Of a stretch of 64,000 bases of DNA, positions 31,782 through 43,776 are shown one piece after another. Position 1 is the stretch's first letter; each line of letters opens with the position of its first letter. Source of the DNA: Cliona cf. orientalis (lineage: Eukaryota > Porifera > Demospongiae > Clionaida > Clionaidae); NCBI GenBank assembly GCA_963930775.1, contig OZ005691.1, positions 8,615,000 to 8,678,999 of the forward strand, written 5' to 3'. Made by a program: the position numbers and the translations under genes. The notes under the pieces were generated by a model. The model was not told the origin of the DNA. It was given only the letters and a program-made list of their open reading frames with translations, and ran no database searches.

Positions 31782-34700
31782 TCAGTCTATAGATTTAGGA
31801 AGTGCATTTTGAGTATTAGCTTCTTCAGGTGCTGCAAGGCAGGGATGGTGCAGCTCCACTACTGAGAACGTTGGCTCCACTGGAGGAGGCTTGAGTAGTG
31901 GTGTTGTATCATAGACACCTGTATAGACTGGACAGTCAAGCTCATCCAGTAGCTCACGATCATCATACCTATTATAATCATCATCAGGCTGTGGGCTATT
32001 GCGACGCTGCATAGGCTTTGGTTTTGGATCGGTATCAATTAACAGTCTATCTATCTTTCTACCGAGCTTTGTCTTCTTGATATTTGAAAAGAGACTGGTG
32101 TATGTATACATATGGCAAATGATGATGAGGAGCAGTACAGCGATTGTGCTAGTTACAGAAGTGTAGGCAATTGTTTCTTGATGTAATCGTTCATCTCTGA
32201 GAGAGTACCAGGTGAAGATCGTGAAAAATAGGATAGCTATTTTAAGCAGAAAAATGTCTCAAGCACGTCCATTGACCATTTTCTGTACAGTCGACTTACA
32301 ATAAATCCTTTAAGAAGCACAATAAAGCACACTACAACAGTTATTGATGTGAGTGCTACAGTAGGATCATTTGAAACATTAGTGGCTGCTACAAGATACA
32401 AAGCGATGCGAACAATCAGCAGCAATCCAGTCCAGTAGCGATGTTTGGGAGTATAGGGCTTGTGACAGGTTTCAATGAAAGTCTGTATCTTTGGATTCCT
32501 TGACCACTTGAAGATTCTCCACCTTGGAAGATAGAGTAGCCACTGCCAGGAGAAGAGAAGAGCAGTATAGATCAAACCAACCAGGAGAATGAGAACAGCT
32601 GCAATGAATAGAGGAATGTGCTTTCCGGAGAGATATTTGATAGTTGCATCAGGGAGCCACAGCATTTCGTAACTATCAGAGCCATCAGGATACTCAAGAA
32701 TTCCAACTGATAGAGACTTAAAACAGATTGTTAGAAGCTTAGAATACGAGAGCAAGATTAGCGTAGCCAGAGTTGCCACTGGATCCTTCTTTCCAATGAG
32801 ATGCGAGAATTTGGTAGAGCGGGAGCTGATTGAGATAACCAAGATTACAAGAAAAATGATGTAGGCAGGAAATGCCAACTGTAGCCATGTTTTGATGTAT
32901 GTATCCATTTCTGGAAAGAAACAGCTGTCTATCCCTAAATCTAGATTTAGCCATGAAATGAATACGGTGACAATGTTTATCGTTTGAAATTGAAGCAAAA
33001 TACTTTTGTTTGCATACACAACGTTGGCATAGAAGATTACTCCATTCAGAGTTCCAATTGCAACAGTCATGTTAAGTACTAGCAGTAGAGTCACAAGAAC
33101 TATACCAGCTAGAATTGCAGCTATTGTGATGGTTGTGAGCAGTGCAGGCCAGTAGTTAGGACACTGGAGACAGCGTGAACTACCAAGAGAGAGGCTGAGA
33201 TCAGGTTGACAAGATCCACACAACCGAGATGACCGGTTAAAGGCACACTGAGCATCAGCTCCATTTGGCTGGTTCAGGTAAATTGGTGGACTGGTTGATA
33301 AGTAGTAATCAAAAGGACAGTTGGGGTAGACTAAATAACCAGTTAGGTCGGTGTCATTGATGTAGGAAATCCAGGCTCTGGACTGAGGCTGTTTGATAAG
33401 TGATCCAGTATGGCTATCACATGTTTTCATGTATTCAGTGATATTGCTGTGACATTCACATGTGCAGTTCGTCTTCTTTGTTCCTGAGACTTGTAATCCA
33501 ATTAAACAGATGCAAGGGAGAAAGTGGATTTCTACAATTGCCCTAGATAGTTCAGCATCTTTGCATGGACCATCTGAAGCATAGAGAGTTAGAGTTTCTG
33601 AGTCATGAGGAGACACAGCATTAAATGTCAAGTTAGTGCACCCTGCAGATATTTTCCTACTAAGCTGGCCTTCAGCTAGACCACTCTCTGTGAAATGGAG
33701 AAAAGCTTGGATACTTGCATTTATAGGTTGGCTCATCTGATCAACAGCTGAAATCAACACTGTGAACACTTCTCCCTTCTTAGTATCAACGCGTTTTTGA
33801 TAAGTGCACTCACTAGAATAATTAGTGCAAAAACATATTCGGACAGGCTGAGACGATATTGAAATGTTGCTAGCAATCGAAACGTTTTGGAAGTAAGCAA
33901 TTCCATCTACTTGTATGTCTCCGTTATCATGTGTACTCCATGCATAAAATTCTGAAAACTGACTCACAGCACATCTGTCTAATAGTCCTCCATAGAGAGT
34001 GGAACCTAATACATAGGCAGAATTTTGTGAGAAATATATGCACTGTGTTGCTACTGTAAAATTTAGAGGATAGGTCTCATAAAGAGCAAGCACTTGAAAG
34101 AAGCATTCTGTTCTTGGGTCACTAGCACATGTACCAGAGTTGGTATCATCATCCACATACACTGCACCACCATACTCTGCATTGTTGCCCATGAATATTG
34201 TTGCATTAGCATCAATGTTATCATAAATAACACTACCAGGGGTTTCAATTGCTACAGGCACTTTTAGGATATAAAGTTTGGCATTGGCTTCCAATGACAG
34301 TCCACCTCCAAACCTAGCTGCATTTTTTGTAAAGTTTACTCTTGCACCCATGTTATAATAATACACGTTCTCTGTATTATATTCTAGTATGGTATATGCT
34401 ACCTTGAGCGATGAGCTAATGGCGTGCAGACCTCCTCCTTTTTGTACAGCTGTGTTATTAAAAAGTGTAAGAGTGCTCATGTTCTTAATAAATTGGCAGC
34501 TTAATTCACTATTTAAGAGGTAGATACCTCCTCCATTTCCAGTGGCTGTGTTGTGTGCCATTGTTACATTACCATTCACATAGAGTCTGCTGCCAGTAGA
34601 ATATATTGCTCCACCATGTATGGCATGATTGTGTTCGAGGATGCACTGTGCTTGAAAAAATGCGTCGCTCTGAATCACAGTGATTGCTCCTCCTTCATGA

Positions 34701-36514
34701 AAAGTTTGTGATGGGTTGGGTCGATTATTCACAATTGTAGCAAAACCATTTAAAGTGATTTTACCGTTGAGTGCCATCATGGATCCCATATTATTTGAAA
34801 ATGTAATATTTCCCGAGTAATTTCCATTAAATTCTGAGTTGATTAAGTATACTACAGCAAGTGATTTAGCTGAATTACTATGAATCCAAAGATCATTGTA
34901 GTACTGTATTCTAGAGCCATCTTTTGCTAGGATAACTGCTCCTTCGGGTGAACTATTTTCAGTGAATTTGCCACTGCCTATTGTGACATTACTCTTCAAG
35001 GAGTACAGTGCTCCTCCGCCTTTGGAAGCACTATTATTTTTGAATTCACTGGCTTTTATTGTGAGAATACTGCTGTTAGATAAGTACAGTGCACCTCCAT
35101 TAAAGTTGGCAATATTATTCTCGTAGACACTCGCTTGTAATATGATGGCACTACAATCGGCATACATTACTCCTCCATCCCAGATGGCACTGTTGCTGTC
35201 AAATTCACTTTCTTTTACTGTAATTGTACTGCTTTTAGAAAGCAGCACTCCACCACTGTTATTTGCACTGTTACTTCCAAATTCACTTGCTTTTATTATG
35301 ATAATACTGCTTTCAGAAAACAACGCTCCTCCACTGACATTTGCACTGTTCTTACGAAATTCACTATCATTTACTGCAATAGTGCTGCTCTCTGAAAACA
35401 GTACTCCTCCAAACTTGGCAATATTATCATCAAATTCACTTGCTTCTATTGTGATTTTGCTGTTGCGGGATGAAGCAACACCTCCTTCATCGGCAATGTT
35501 TTCACGAAATTCACTCGCTTCTATTGTGATAGTACTGTTATCAGATATGTACAGTGCTCCTCCAGCCAAATAGCCAATGTTACCATAGAATTCAGTTGCA
35601 TCAACTGTTACTGCACTTTCACTGGAATACAGTGCTCCTCCACTATATTGAGCACTATTGCTATCAAATTCACTGTCTTCTATTGTGATCATACTTCTAA
35701 TGGATAAAAGTACACCTCCTGATGCGCTGCTGGTATTATTTTGAAATATGCTTGCATTCATTGTGACAGTACTGTTGTAGGAAAATAGTGCTCCACCATA
35801 ACTGGCAGTGTTGCCATTAATATAGACATCATTGTCCATGTGAATAATGCTGTTTTGCCATGTAAATATGGCTCCACCATAATCTGCTGCTCCATTATCT
35901 TCAAACTTGCTTTGGCTGATATTGATTGTACTGCTGGTGGCAATAACTGCACCACCAATGAATCCCGGCATAAATAAATTATTAAGTTGCCTGTAAGACC
36001 CTTTTCTATTGGACACAAATGTACTGTTGAGGAACTGTGCTTCTGTTTTAATTAGTTCCAGGGCTGTTCCACTGTTGTTCAGACCTTCAAACTTTGTATT
36101 GTTGACCAGAAAGCTTGTAACGACTTCAACTATATTATTATTTCCACATCCAATAAACTCCATGTTTGTGATGTGAATGCACTGTGATTGTCTGAAATAG
36201 ATGTGCGAGTCACTCGTACATTTAATTTGCGCTACTACATTCTCAGACTTTAATACAAAGTTATCAACATTTTCCACTGTCAGGTTGACGTTGCTGAGGT
36301 AGTGTGTTCCAGGGAGGAAGACCAGTGCAGTGTTACCTGAGTGCAGATAACTGCTCGAGTTAGCAGCAAACTCTGAGAGGATTAGACATGGCTGCACAGT
36401 GCACAGATCACTGGTTGAATCGGTTGTGATGTAATAGATATCACTTCCAGCTGCTTGGCTTTGGGTGTAGAGAACAACCAATTGCAATAAGACTACCAAA
36501 TCAAACTGAATCAT
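31782..36514 (-). CDS. Beta-helix (Pmp-like repeat) receptor with multi-pass C-terminus (frame broken near 3' end)
   Basis: A large single-exon cell-surface protein. The main frame (36514-32237, 1425 codons) begins with a signal peptide (MIQFDLVVLLQLVVLYTQ). About 25 repeats of the polymorphic-outer-membrane type follow (a GGA[LI/V]Y/FS turn followed by FxxN/S) at about residues 110-850, which should form a right-handed beta-helix. A Cys-rich region comes next, with CxCxC and CGSCQPDLS, and then seven hydrophobic helices from about residue 1110. The frame ends at a TAG just after DVLETFF. The next frame continues at once with two more helices and a Pro/Glu-rich cytoplasmic tail, down to 31782. 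The shift coincides with a run of five A (T on the coding strand) at 32250-32254, where one base appears to be missing. Without it the protein would be about 1.57 thousand residues. Such genes form large families in sponges; the ligand is unknown. Confidence 0.8.
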
Positions 36515-37052
36515 AATATCTGATTCACTGATTTATTCTGCTAGTCTATCAAAACTGATTGCTCTATATTATATTGATACCTTGTAAACTGATTCTCAGG
36601 TTAGCTATATAGCTAGCTACAAGTTCCAGTGGGGACTTGACTGTTTGGACTCACCTTAGTTCTGCATGAACCAATGAAGTTGTTTGTACTGATACTTGAC
36701 ATATGAATAATAGACTTTAATGGTTTAGTCTTGTGATTAATGAATAGGCTTTATAAGTGCCATTGCAACGCTAATATCGGATACCATGCATGCAGTATCT
36801 GCATGGTTAATCTTCACCTTTCTTTGATTCATAAGGGAAAATGGGTCAGAAACATAACATGCACATTTCATATTATATTATTAGCACTCCTAATAATTAA
36901 AAGTGGCCTACATACAGCTATTATTGGCTAGTTGTCATAATTTTAGTACGTCAAAATCTATACACCATTGATTCAGAAATAAGGCTTAGTTAAGTCAAAA
37001 AAATTATTATAGGTGCATAATAATATTATGGGAGTGGTAATTATTCCATCAG
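36515..37052. other. Upstream flank of the receptor gene
   Basis: No gene or clear repeat is visible. It is AT-rich and should contain the promoter of the receptor gene and the 3' flank of pseudogene copy C. Confidence 0.4.
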
Positions 37053-37632
37053 TTAGCGGCACCAATTTTTTGGAAGCAGACATACAATACTGTACTCCCC
37101 ACTGTTTGGAAAACAGTCGTCACTCATGGTAGGACACCCAGAGAGAGCAAATGCAAATGTAGGAATATTATTTCCAAAAGCATCTCCAAAATCATCACTT
37201 GCATCTTCTGATTCAATGATGGCATGTCCATTTCTGAATCCATCACCTTCATAGGTAAATATCTTACAAATTGGAGCACTGCTTCTTCCACTCAGACAAG
37301 GGAAATACCCTGAATGTTCACAAATATGGCGGCCAATCCACTAGTGTGATGGTCAGCAAAGTTAGGACGATAGGCAAGTATATAGGTTGTTTGAAGAAGT
37401 TGATGCGGTTGAAGGGTCATTCTAGCTAATTCAGTTGCAACGAGTCCATGCACTATCAAGCGATAGGTTTCTGAGTATCACCATATCTGAGGCTCTCACA
37501 AGGTACAGAAGTTTTACAACTGTGAAGTATACATCATATTGCAGGCATAATAAGTATAATAATTATGTTGCATGCATGCATGCAGTCATACCATAACAAT
37601 TAGCTGCTTTTTTTTTTTTTTCAAGGGGACCA

Positions 37633-38025
37633 CACACTAAGCAGAAAAAAAATGGTCCGAAAACCACCTCACATGTACAGTTGAGCTGGATGCATAGTAG
37701 AGCCATACAATGCAAGCAGGCATCCAAATAGCCATATATACAATGACATTGTTTGGTAAAGGGTCGTCAAAGTACCCCGCGCGCCCGTAATTTTTTTTAT
37801 GGGCAAACATTGCAAGTGCATGGCTTCCTATATACAAACATATGGGGATACTTCAAAGGGCCGTAACTTTAATTCTAAGGTGTCAATCAAAATTTTCTCA
37901 TGTCAAATCTCGTGTTTCGACCCATTCTGCGTGCTCATATAAAAATTATCTCCCCAAGTATTCCCAATCCCTCCAAACATTATTTACTGCAGAGAAATCT
38001 TTTTTTTTTTTTTTCTACTTAGTGT
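37633..38025. mobile_element. MITE with ACACACTAAGCAGAAAAAAA ends
   Basis: ACACACTAAGCAGAAAAAAA near 37633 and TTTTTTTCTACTTAGTGTGT near 38025 are inverted repeats with one change. The interior is non-coding. It lies in the intron of pseudogene copy C. Confidence 0.65.
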
Positions 38026-38136
38026 GTAATTTTTTTTGTCTATAATATTTCTGATGCCAATAAGAGCAACAAGGTTGACATGAATAGCTAGGAGCTAATA
38101 CAGAGCATGTAACCTTCTAAAACTACAATACATAAA

Positions 38137-38960
38137 TTAATTACTATTATTATTGTACTGATCAACAGAATATTTAAAACGGGCCAAGGATAATAGGGAG
38201 TCATTACTTATAGAAAGATTGTTCCAGAGTGAGATGGAATGGGGGTAAAAAGAGAACTGATATTGAGATGTATGTGCAAGTAGAGTTTGTATCTGGATTG
38301 GGTTACTCCTCCAACAGCTATACTGCAAGGATCTGCGAACAACTGGAGCCTTTTCACAGTCCACAAATCTATGAATGATTTTGTAAAGATGACACATCTT
38401 AGCTGCCCTGCGACGATTTGAGAGAGAAGGGACTTGGCAGAGGTCAAGTAAATCTGAATATGGTGCGGACCATTCTTTGCAACAAACCCTTAATGCAAAC
38501 CTCTGAGTTTTCTCTATAGAAGTTCGATATCTTTCACAAGGTGAGGATCCCATACTTGTGGTGCGTACTCAAGGTGCGGACGAATGAAAGCTTTGTAAAG
38601 TCTTGGCAGCAGTTCTGGACTGCAGTTATGGAAGCGTCGGTACAGGAGTCCAATTAGCTTTCTGGTTTTGCTGCAGATTCTGGCAATATTTTCACTCCAA
38701 GACAAGTCAGATGTCACCAGAACGCCCAAGTATTTTGCAGAGTTAACTTGCTGCAGTGGGGTACCAGCTTTGATAAAAAGAGCAGGGGGAGCAATAGAGC
38801 AGGTGCGCTTGCGAGATATCAACATGAAGTGGCATTTGTCTGCATGTAGCTTCAGGTGTCTTTCCTCCTCCACCCAGGTGGCAATGGCTGAAATGTCTGC
38901 TTGCAGTACAGCATAGTCAGTAGGTGAAGTAATGCTGCTATTATATATATTCTTTATCAT
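38137..38960 (-). mobile_element. 5'-truncated non-LTR retrotransposon (3' end of reverse transcriptase)
   Basis: Two adjoining frames on the minus strand encode the end of a LINE reverse transcriptase. Blocks include ADKCHFMLISRK, AKYLGVLVTSDLSW and FIRPHLEYAPQVWDPH, then in another frame EKTQRFALRVCCKEW and RRAAKMCHLYKI. This order is typical of the thumb and C-terminus of CR1/Jockey/L2-like elements. The frame breaks near 38515-38553. The 3' end runs into ATT repeats at about 38140-38155, which could be the element's tail. The catalytic YxDD part is missing, so it is a dead insertion. Confidence 0.85.
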
Positions 38961-39419
38961 AAAATTAAAATTCTTGCCCTTGCCGAGTCAGATAAACTTG
39001 GTGTGTGTGAAAAATTTCTGCTCAAACATGGCTACGATCATACTAATATTATTATTTTTATGCCATGTGCATGTTTTTAATAAACACAAGTGCATGGAAT
39101 TTCGCTAAAATAACAATCACAATGAATATACACATGAAAGGATGCACCAGTACATATATTATATTATTATAGCAACCAAGAAACTGATGGTACGGTGCGT
39201 GAAAATGCACGCCCACTTCTATACCTCAAAATTTTTTCTAGATGAAATCCTGATATATACAGAATTATAGTACTTTTTCCGGACCAATAATATTTATAGC
39301 TAGCTGCTGTCTTAAGGATCATGCATAACAACATAATTATAACTACTGCAAAATGCTGACTAGCTACTTTGATGTCCCAAGGGATTGATGATCATGCACT
39401 TGTACTGCCCTCAAAAGGT

Positions 39420-39500
39420 ATAATAATAATATGCTCCCGGCCCTCTCTCTCTCTCTTTCTCTCTCTCATTTTTTCTTTTTTTTTCTTTCTCTTGCCTTTT
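39420..39500 (+). repeat. Short TC-rich tract in copy C intron
   Basis: Pyrimidine-rich simple sequence (CTCTCTCTCT, TTTTTTCTTTCTCTT) of about 60 bases. No gene. Confidence 0.6.
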
Positions 39501-40595
39501 GGGCTCCCCCCACTGGATGATCCAGTATAATATTATTATATCCCATAATAAATCCCACAGACACTTACATGTATCAAGGGCTCCTCCCTTGAGTGCGTGC
39601 ACGTACTTATCAAAGGAGGTTGATAGGAAGTTTCAACTTTATGTCCCCATAAACTGAGGCAAACTTTCCGGGCAAAAATTAATGTGCTCTCACGATAGCT
39701 AGCTAACTAGCTACTCAAGCAATAATAATATTATGTGAATCATACCATGTCTATAATCATCTTAATACTATGACTGTAAATTTTATATTAGAGACACTCA
39801 CAACCACTTGTATAATTATTATTATTAATGCTATAATAAATGTTATTGCGTATGCTAATTCCTTACCAGGTATGTCTCGTTGGATATCAACAATCTTTTC
39901 ATCAATGGTGTCATTAAGTTGCTGCTGAACTGCTTGGAATTTACCCTCAACAGCTTCTTCCACAGATGCTGGGAGTCTTTTATTCATGATCAGTGATTGA
40001 TTCACCACTGATTCAATAAGTGTTTGAAGGACAACACCATTGTTCACCTCACAGTTGCATCGCTGACTTGAACAGGTGCTACCTTCTTGGCTACATGAAG
40101 CAACCAGTACTTCACTAATAATAATATACAGCACCATCATAAAAGGAACAAGCTTTGAACTGTAGTCAGTCTTCATAGTTATCAGATTCTGATATTCCAT
40201 TACCAGTGGCAGTGTGGCAGGAGCTCACGTGAGCCTAGTAGTCGTGATTGGTAAGGGGTCGTAGCAAACTTAGTTGACAATCGGTAAGGTGTCGTCACAA
40301 AAACATGTACAATTACAGACAACAAACTTGACACAATCATAATATCAAATTTCTTTGTTCTAATATACACTATATCATGTAGCTAGCCAGTACTGTCAGC
40401 CTGGAGGAGATAGAGAGCAGCTTGAGGGACATGTACATGTGCTGATGGAACATCCAGCAGAGAGCCACAACTCTTGAACCTGCACATCATAGCATGGAAG
40501 TGAACAACATTGCAAATGAATGTTCTTGAAACTCAAAATTAATAATAAATCATATAGAGAGGGAATATTGGGCTATGGAGCACAAATGAGTGAGT

Positions 40596-40756
<161 letters not shown>

Positions 40757-40839
40757 AGGAGGAGGAGAAGGAGGAGGGAGTAGGGGAAGAAAGAGGGTTT
40801 GAGAGATTGAATGAGAGGGGTATTCATCACAGTGCTCAC

Positions 40840-43776
40840 CTCGTTCACTCTGTCGTTGTTTCCACAGCTCCTGTTGAACCAGCCATAAAGTCTCGGTCTC
40901 ATGCCTTTCCCTAATATGCATGCACCGATTCTTTCAGCTGGATTCAGGAAGAACTTGTCCCAGACATACTGAATTAGCTAGTCCTTCCAATAGACGGACA
41001 TCCAAAGTATCAGATGCACCACTCTTTTTGCTCTTCACTGACCGACTGTGAGCAAAAATTACGACTGTTATATAATGTATACAAAATGTCTCTAGTAAAT
41101 ACCGTATAATGGGAAATTTCGGCAAGGTTTTTGATTAGCTAGGCGATTTGGCAAGTTTGGTCTAAGTCGGTAATCGCTACCATGGTGGTAAGCATTCACA
41201 GAGAAAACAAGTGTGCTATTTCAACACACAAAAATGTGCTAAACCAATGTCTCCAGTTTCAACACGTTGCACATGTGCTAAATTGGAAGGTGTGCTGAAT
41301 GAGCACATGTGCTATTCTAGAAGTGTGCTAAACTGACACATGTGCTTATCAAAATGTGTGCTAACATAGCATAATGAAGTGTGCTGATGCTACTTGACAG
41401 CGGAGCAAAACTCAGATATTCAACATAATTATATTAGTACCAAAAAGTAATAAGAATAGTAGAACAGATGGATAAACATAAAAGATGCTTAAAATCTCAG
41501 ACACTATAGCATATAATCTAAAAGTTTGGAATACTTGGCACCTTTTCATGCTCCAGTTTTGTCCTTTATTTCCAAAAGTACTTCTTGTACGAACAGCATC
41601 AAGTTGTAAGAGTATTGGGATGAGATTAAATTCAGACAAAAGTTTAATGGTGATTGTCTACACATGACAGCTTCACCACACAACAGGCTAAGCTCCAGTT
41701 TTGACCTACATGTATACAATATACAGAACAAAAATAATGTGCATACATACATCAATGCAGATACACGTACACCATGTCGTGTGCACACATACCATGTCAT
41801 ACTCAGCATGCCAGCCCCACCTACTCCAAACAAAAGGGTCTGGTCAAAAGGATTGCACTAGTACAGGAATATCAATTCCAGTGTGTATTAAATAGAAATA
41901 AACTACCACTTTCTTACTCTATGCAAGGGCTGAGCACATACCCATAAGTATATGGACCACACATAATTGTGTAATCTCACATGTAAATGCGACCCTTTTG
42001 ACCAAATCCTTCCCCACAGATACATTAAGGCACTACTATAGATATTATAGACTACGTAAACAGGATTGGAAACTGCTCACATGAGCAATATAACGTGTAC
42101 ACGCACTCCGTGTTATGGTTTGCGTTCTTAGATCTGTTGCTATGACAATTTGAGCAAAAAATGACCAACAATGGCAACCGCAGTGAACTTATCGACCAAT
42201 AGCAGCGAAATAGCAGTAGTTTCGAACTTGAACAAGGCTTATTCCAGTGAAGGAGTCCCTACTCTAAATGTGGCCAGCAAAGTTGAATTTCCAAAGTCTA
42301 TCTGGTCGACGCTACAGTCCCACAAAGTCCAAGAAGCAAGAAGTGGCTGATCAAGAACTGTTAAAAACTGTTATTTCAGTGTATCGGTGCAGTAGCTTTA
42401 CCCTTGCCACAATTGTGGGACGCGCTGTCTTATTCGTGACTGTTTTGACACTTGATGCGCTGTCTTCTGTGAGTGAGCAGGCAGGGCCAAAAATCGGCCA
42501 TTTTTGCTTCTTGGAATTTGTGGGACTGTGCTAATAGTCAGTAAGTGCACTGCAGTCGCCATTTTCGGCCATTTTTTGCTCAAATTGTCATAGCAACGGG
42601 TCTATCCAAGAACGCAAACCATAACACAGAGTGCGCGTACACATACCGTATTTATTCTAAAAATTCGGCATGAAAATAATAATATAGCTTTAGCTTTGCC
42701 GAATTTTTAGAGGTTAATATTAAAAATTCTGTCTGCGTGCGCATTACATTCCCGTTTATAGCATATATATACACATGATGACCTTTGCCGAAAATTAAAG
42801 ACTATATTCATTCATTCCGTAAAGGGTGCCGAATAATTAGAAGGGCCGAATTTTTAGCAGAAATACGGTACATTATATTGCTCACGTGAGCAGTTTCCAA
42901 TCCCGTTTTCGTAATCTATAACATCTATGGCGTTACTTTATACACCCACATGCACACACACCACCCCACATACTCTCGTAACCAGAAGAGCTTGACACAA
43001 GCTATTGTAGCATCTGGTAATGATGACCGGCCACTTTAAGGGACGTGGGAAGAAGGGAAAGAAAAAGAGACACTTACCATTCTTTGGTGGAGAGGACACA
43101 TTCTATCCAATGTTCCTTGTCCAACAGATATGAATTGAGAGTTGTTGCCATGCTAGATGAGATGAGTCGAGCGGTTTGTCCAAGTAAGGTGCCACCTAGT
43201 CCACCAGTGTCCTCCCACGAGATCAACTCCCACAAAGTCAACTCTCAATAGATCAACTGCATTATAATAGAGAGTAGCTAGAGCTTATTAGGGATATTCG
43301 GGTACCATTTCCAGTTACTACTCAAATACAAGTTGCGCAACAAACCCAAACCCAAGTGAGGCATAAAAAGGGTGATAATTTTTACCTGCGTGCATGCATA
43401 TGGTGTACAACTACAAGCACAACACTATAGTGTATCAAAATTTAATATTGTCTCACCTTCACAGAAAACTGCTCAAAGCTGTTGTCACATGTCAGTTTTC
43501 AATTGCAGCTTTGAGCTTAATCTCTGGGGGAGCAGGTGTGAAACTCTGAGAGGTCATCAGGGAGTCAGTGCAGCTAGTGCTGCTCCATCAGTTTGCTTCA
43601 CTGACATGAAAGTTTAATATCAAATTGTAGTACACTATTAAATTGTCAATGCTTCCAGATAGAAAACTTACCAGATAGTGTCCAACAGTGCCTCAGGCAA
43701 ATAGTGCTCTCTCTCAGCAAAGAAATGACCTGACTGATAGTTTTCTACTATAAGATACTTGAGCAGCACGTTGTAC
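40840..43776 (-). CDS. Candidate exons of an unidentified minus-strand gene or remnant
   Basis: Three exon-like segments are bounded by plausible splice sites. 43776-43672 (105 bp, phase 2 in and out) reads YNVLLKYLIVENYQSGHFF... and ends in a good donor TG|GTAAGT. About 43230-43078 reads WELISWEDTGGLGGTLLG...DKEHWIECVLSTKE and ends in TG|GTAAGT. 41045-40840 starts after TTGCTCACAG. It reads KSKKSGASDTLDVRLLEGL in one frame and, further on, VWDKFFLNPAERIGACILG in another, so a 4-base frame slip or a missed splice lies near 40965. I do not recognise the protein. The phases of the first and second segments do not match directly, so at least one exon is missing. The upper two lie inside the CACAGAG-ended transposon; the last lies outside it. 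Confidence 0.3.
42025..42938. mobile_element. Foldback element with GGATTGGAAACTGCTCAC arms (layer 3)
   Basis: About 200 bases at each side are inverted repeats. The left arm includes ATTATAGACTACGTAAACAG, GGATTGGAAACTGCTCAC and TTATGGTTTGCGTTCTTAGA; the right arm has their complements. The centre also pairs imperfectly (GAAGCAAGAAGTGG with TTGCTTCTTGG). It is inserted in the layer 2 element. Confidence 0.8.
42644..42870. mobile_element. TACCGTATTTATTCTAAAAATTCGG-type MITE (layer 4)
   Basis: The ends TACCGTATTTATTCTAAAAA and TTTTTAGCAGAAATACGGTA are inverted repeats. The interior matches the element at 11922-12527 without its nested insertion, in reverse orientation. It interrupts the right arm of the layer 3 element. 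Confidence 0.85.

Larger units (their letters stand above)
37053..40200 (-). pseudogene. Secreted-protein family, copy C (decayed)
   Basis: Exon 1 (40200 or 40176 to 39867) is open: a signal-peptide-like start (LVPFMMVLYIIISEVLVA), a Cys patch, and NQSLIMNKRLPASVEEAVEG followed by INDTIDEKIVD-like sequence. Its phase-1 donor matches copies A and B. Exon 2 (about 37519-37053) aligns along its length but has at least one one-base deletion near 37300-37310 (AAGGGAAATACCC against AAGGAAAAATGCCC) and a 4-base insertion near 37380. It no longer reads through. It is more diverged than copy B and is not accompanied by CTDP1 sequence, so it arose from an older duplication. Its intron received a non-LTR fragment and a MITE. 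Confidence 0.65.

Noticed and set aside
35142-35573. 143-codon plus-strand frame
   Set aside because: Antisense of the Pmp-like repeats; its regular pattern mirrors the repeat period of the real minus-strand gene.
42268-42534. 88-codon plus-strand frame in the 42-kb foldback
   Set aside because: It lies across the inverted arms of a foldback element and has no exon signals or recognisable motif.
43460-43620. Additional minus-strand exon before the donor-like GAAG|GTGAGA
   Set aside because: All three frames contain stops within about 50 bases upstream of the site.
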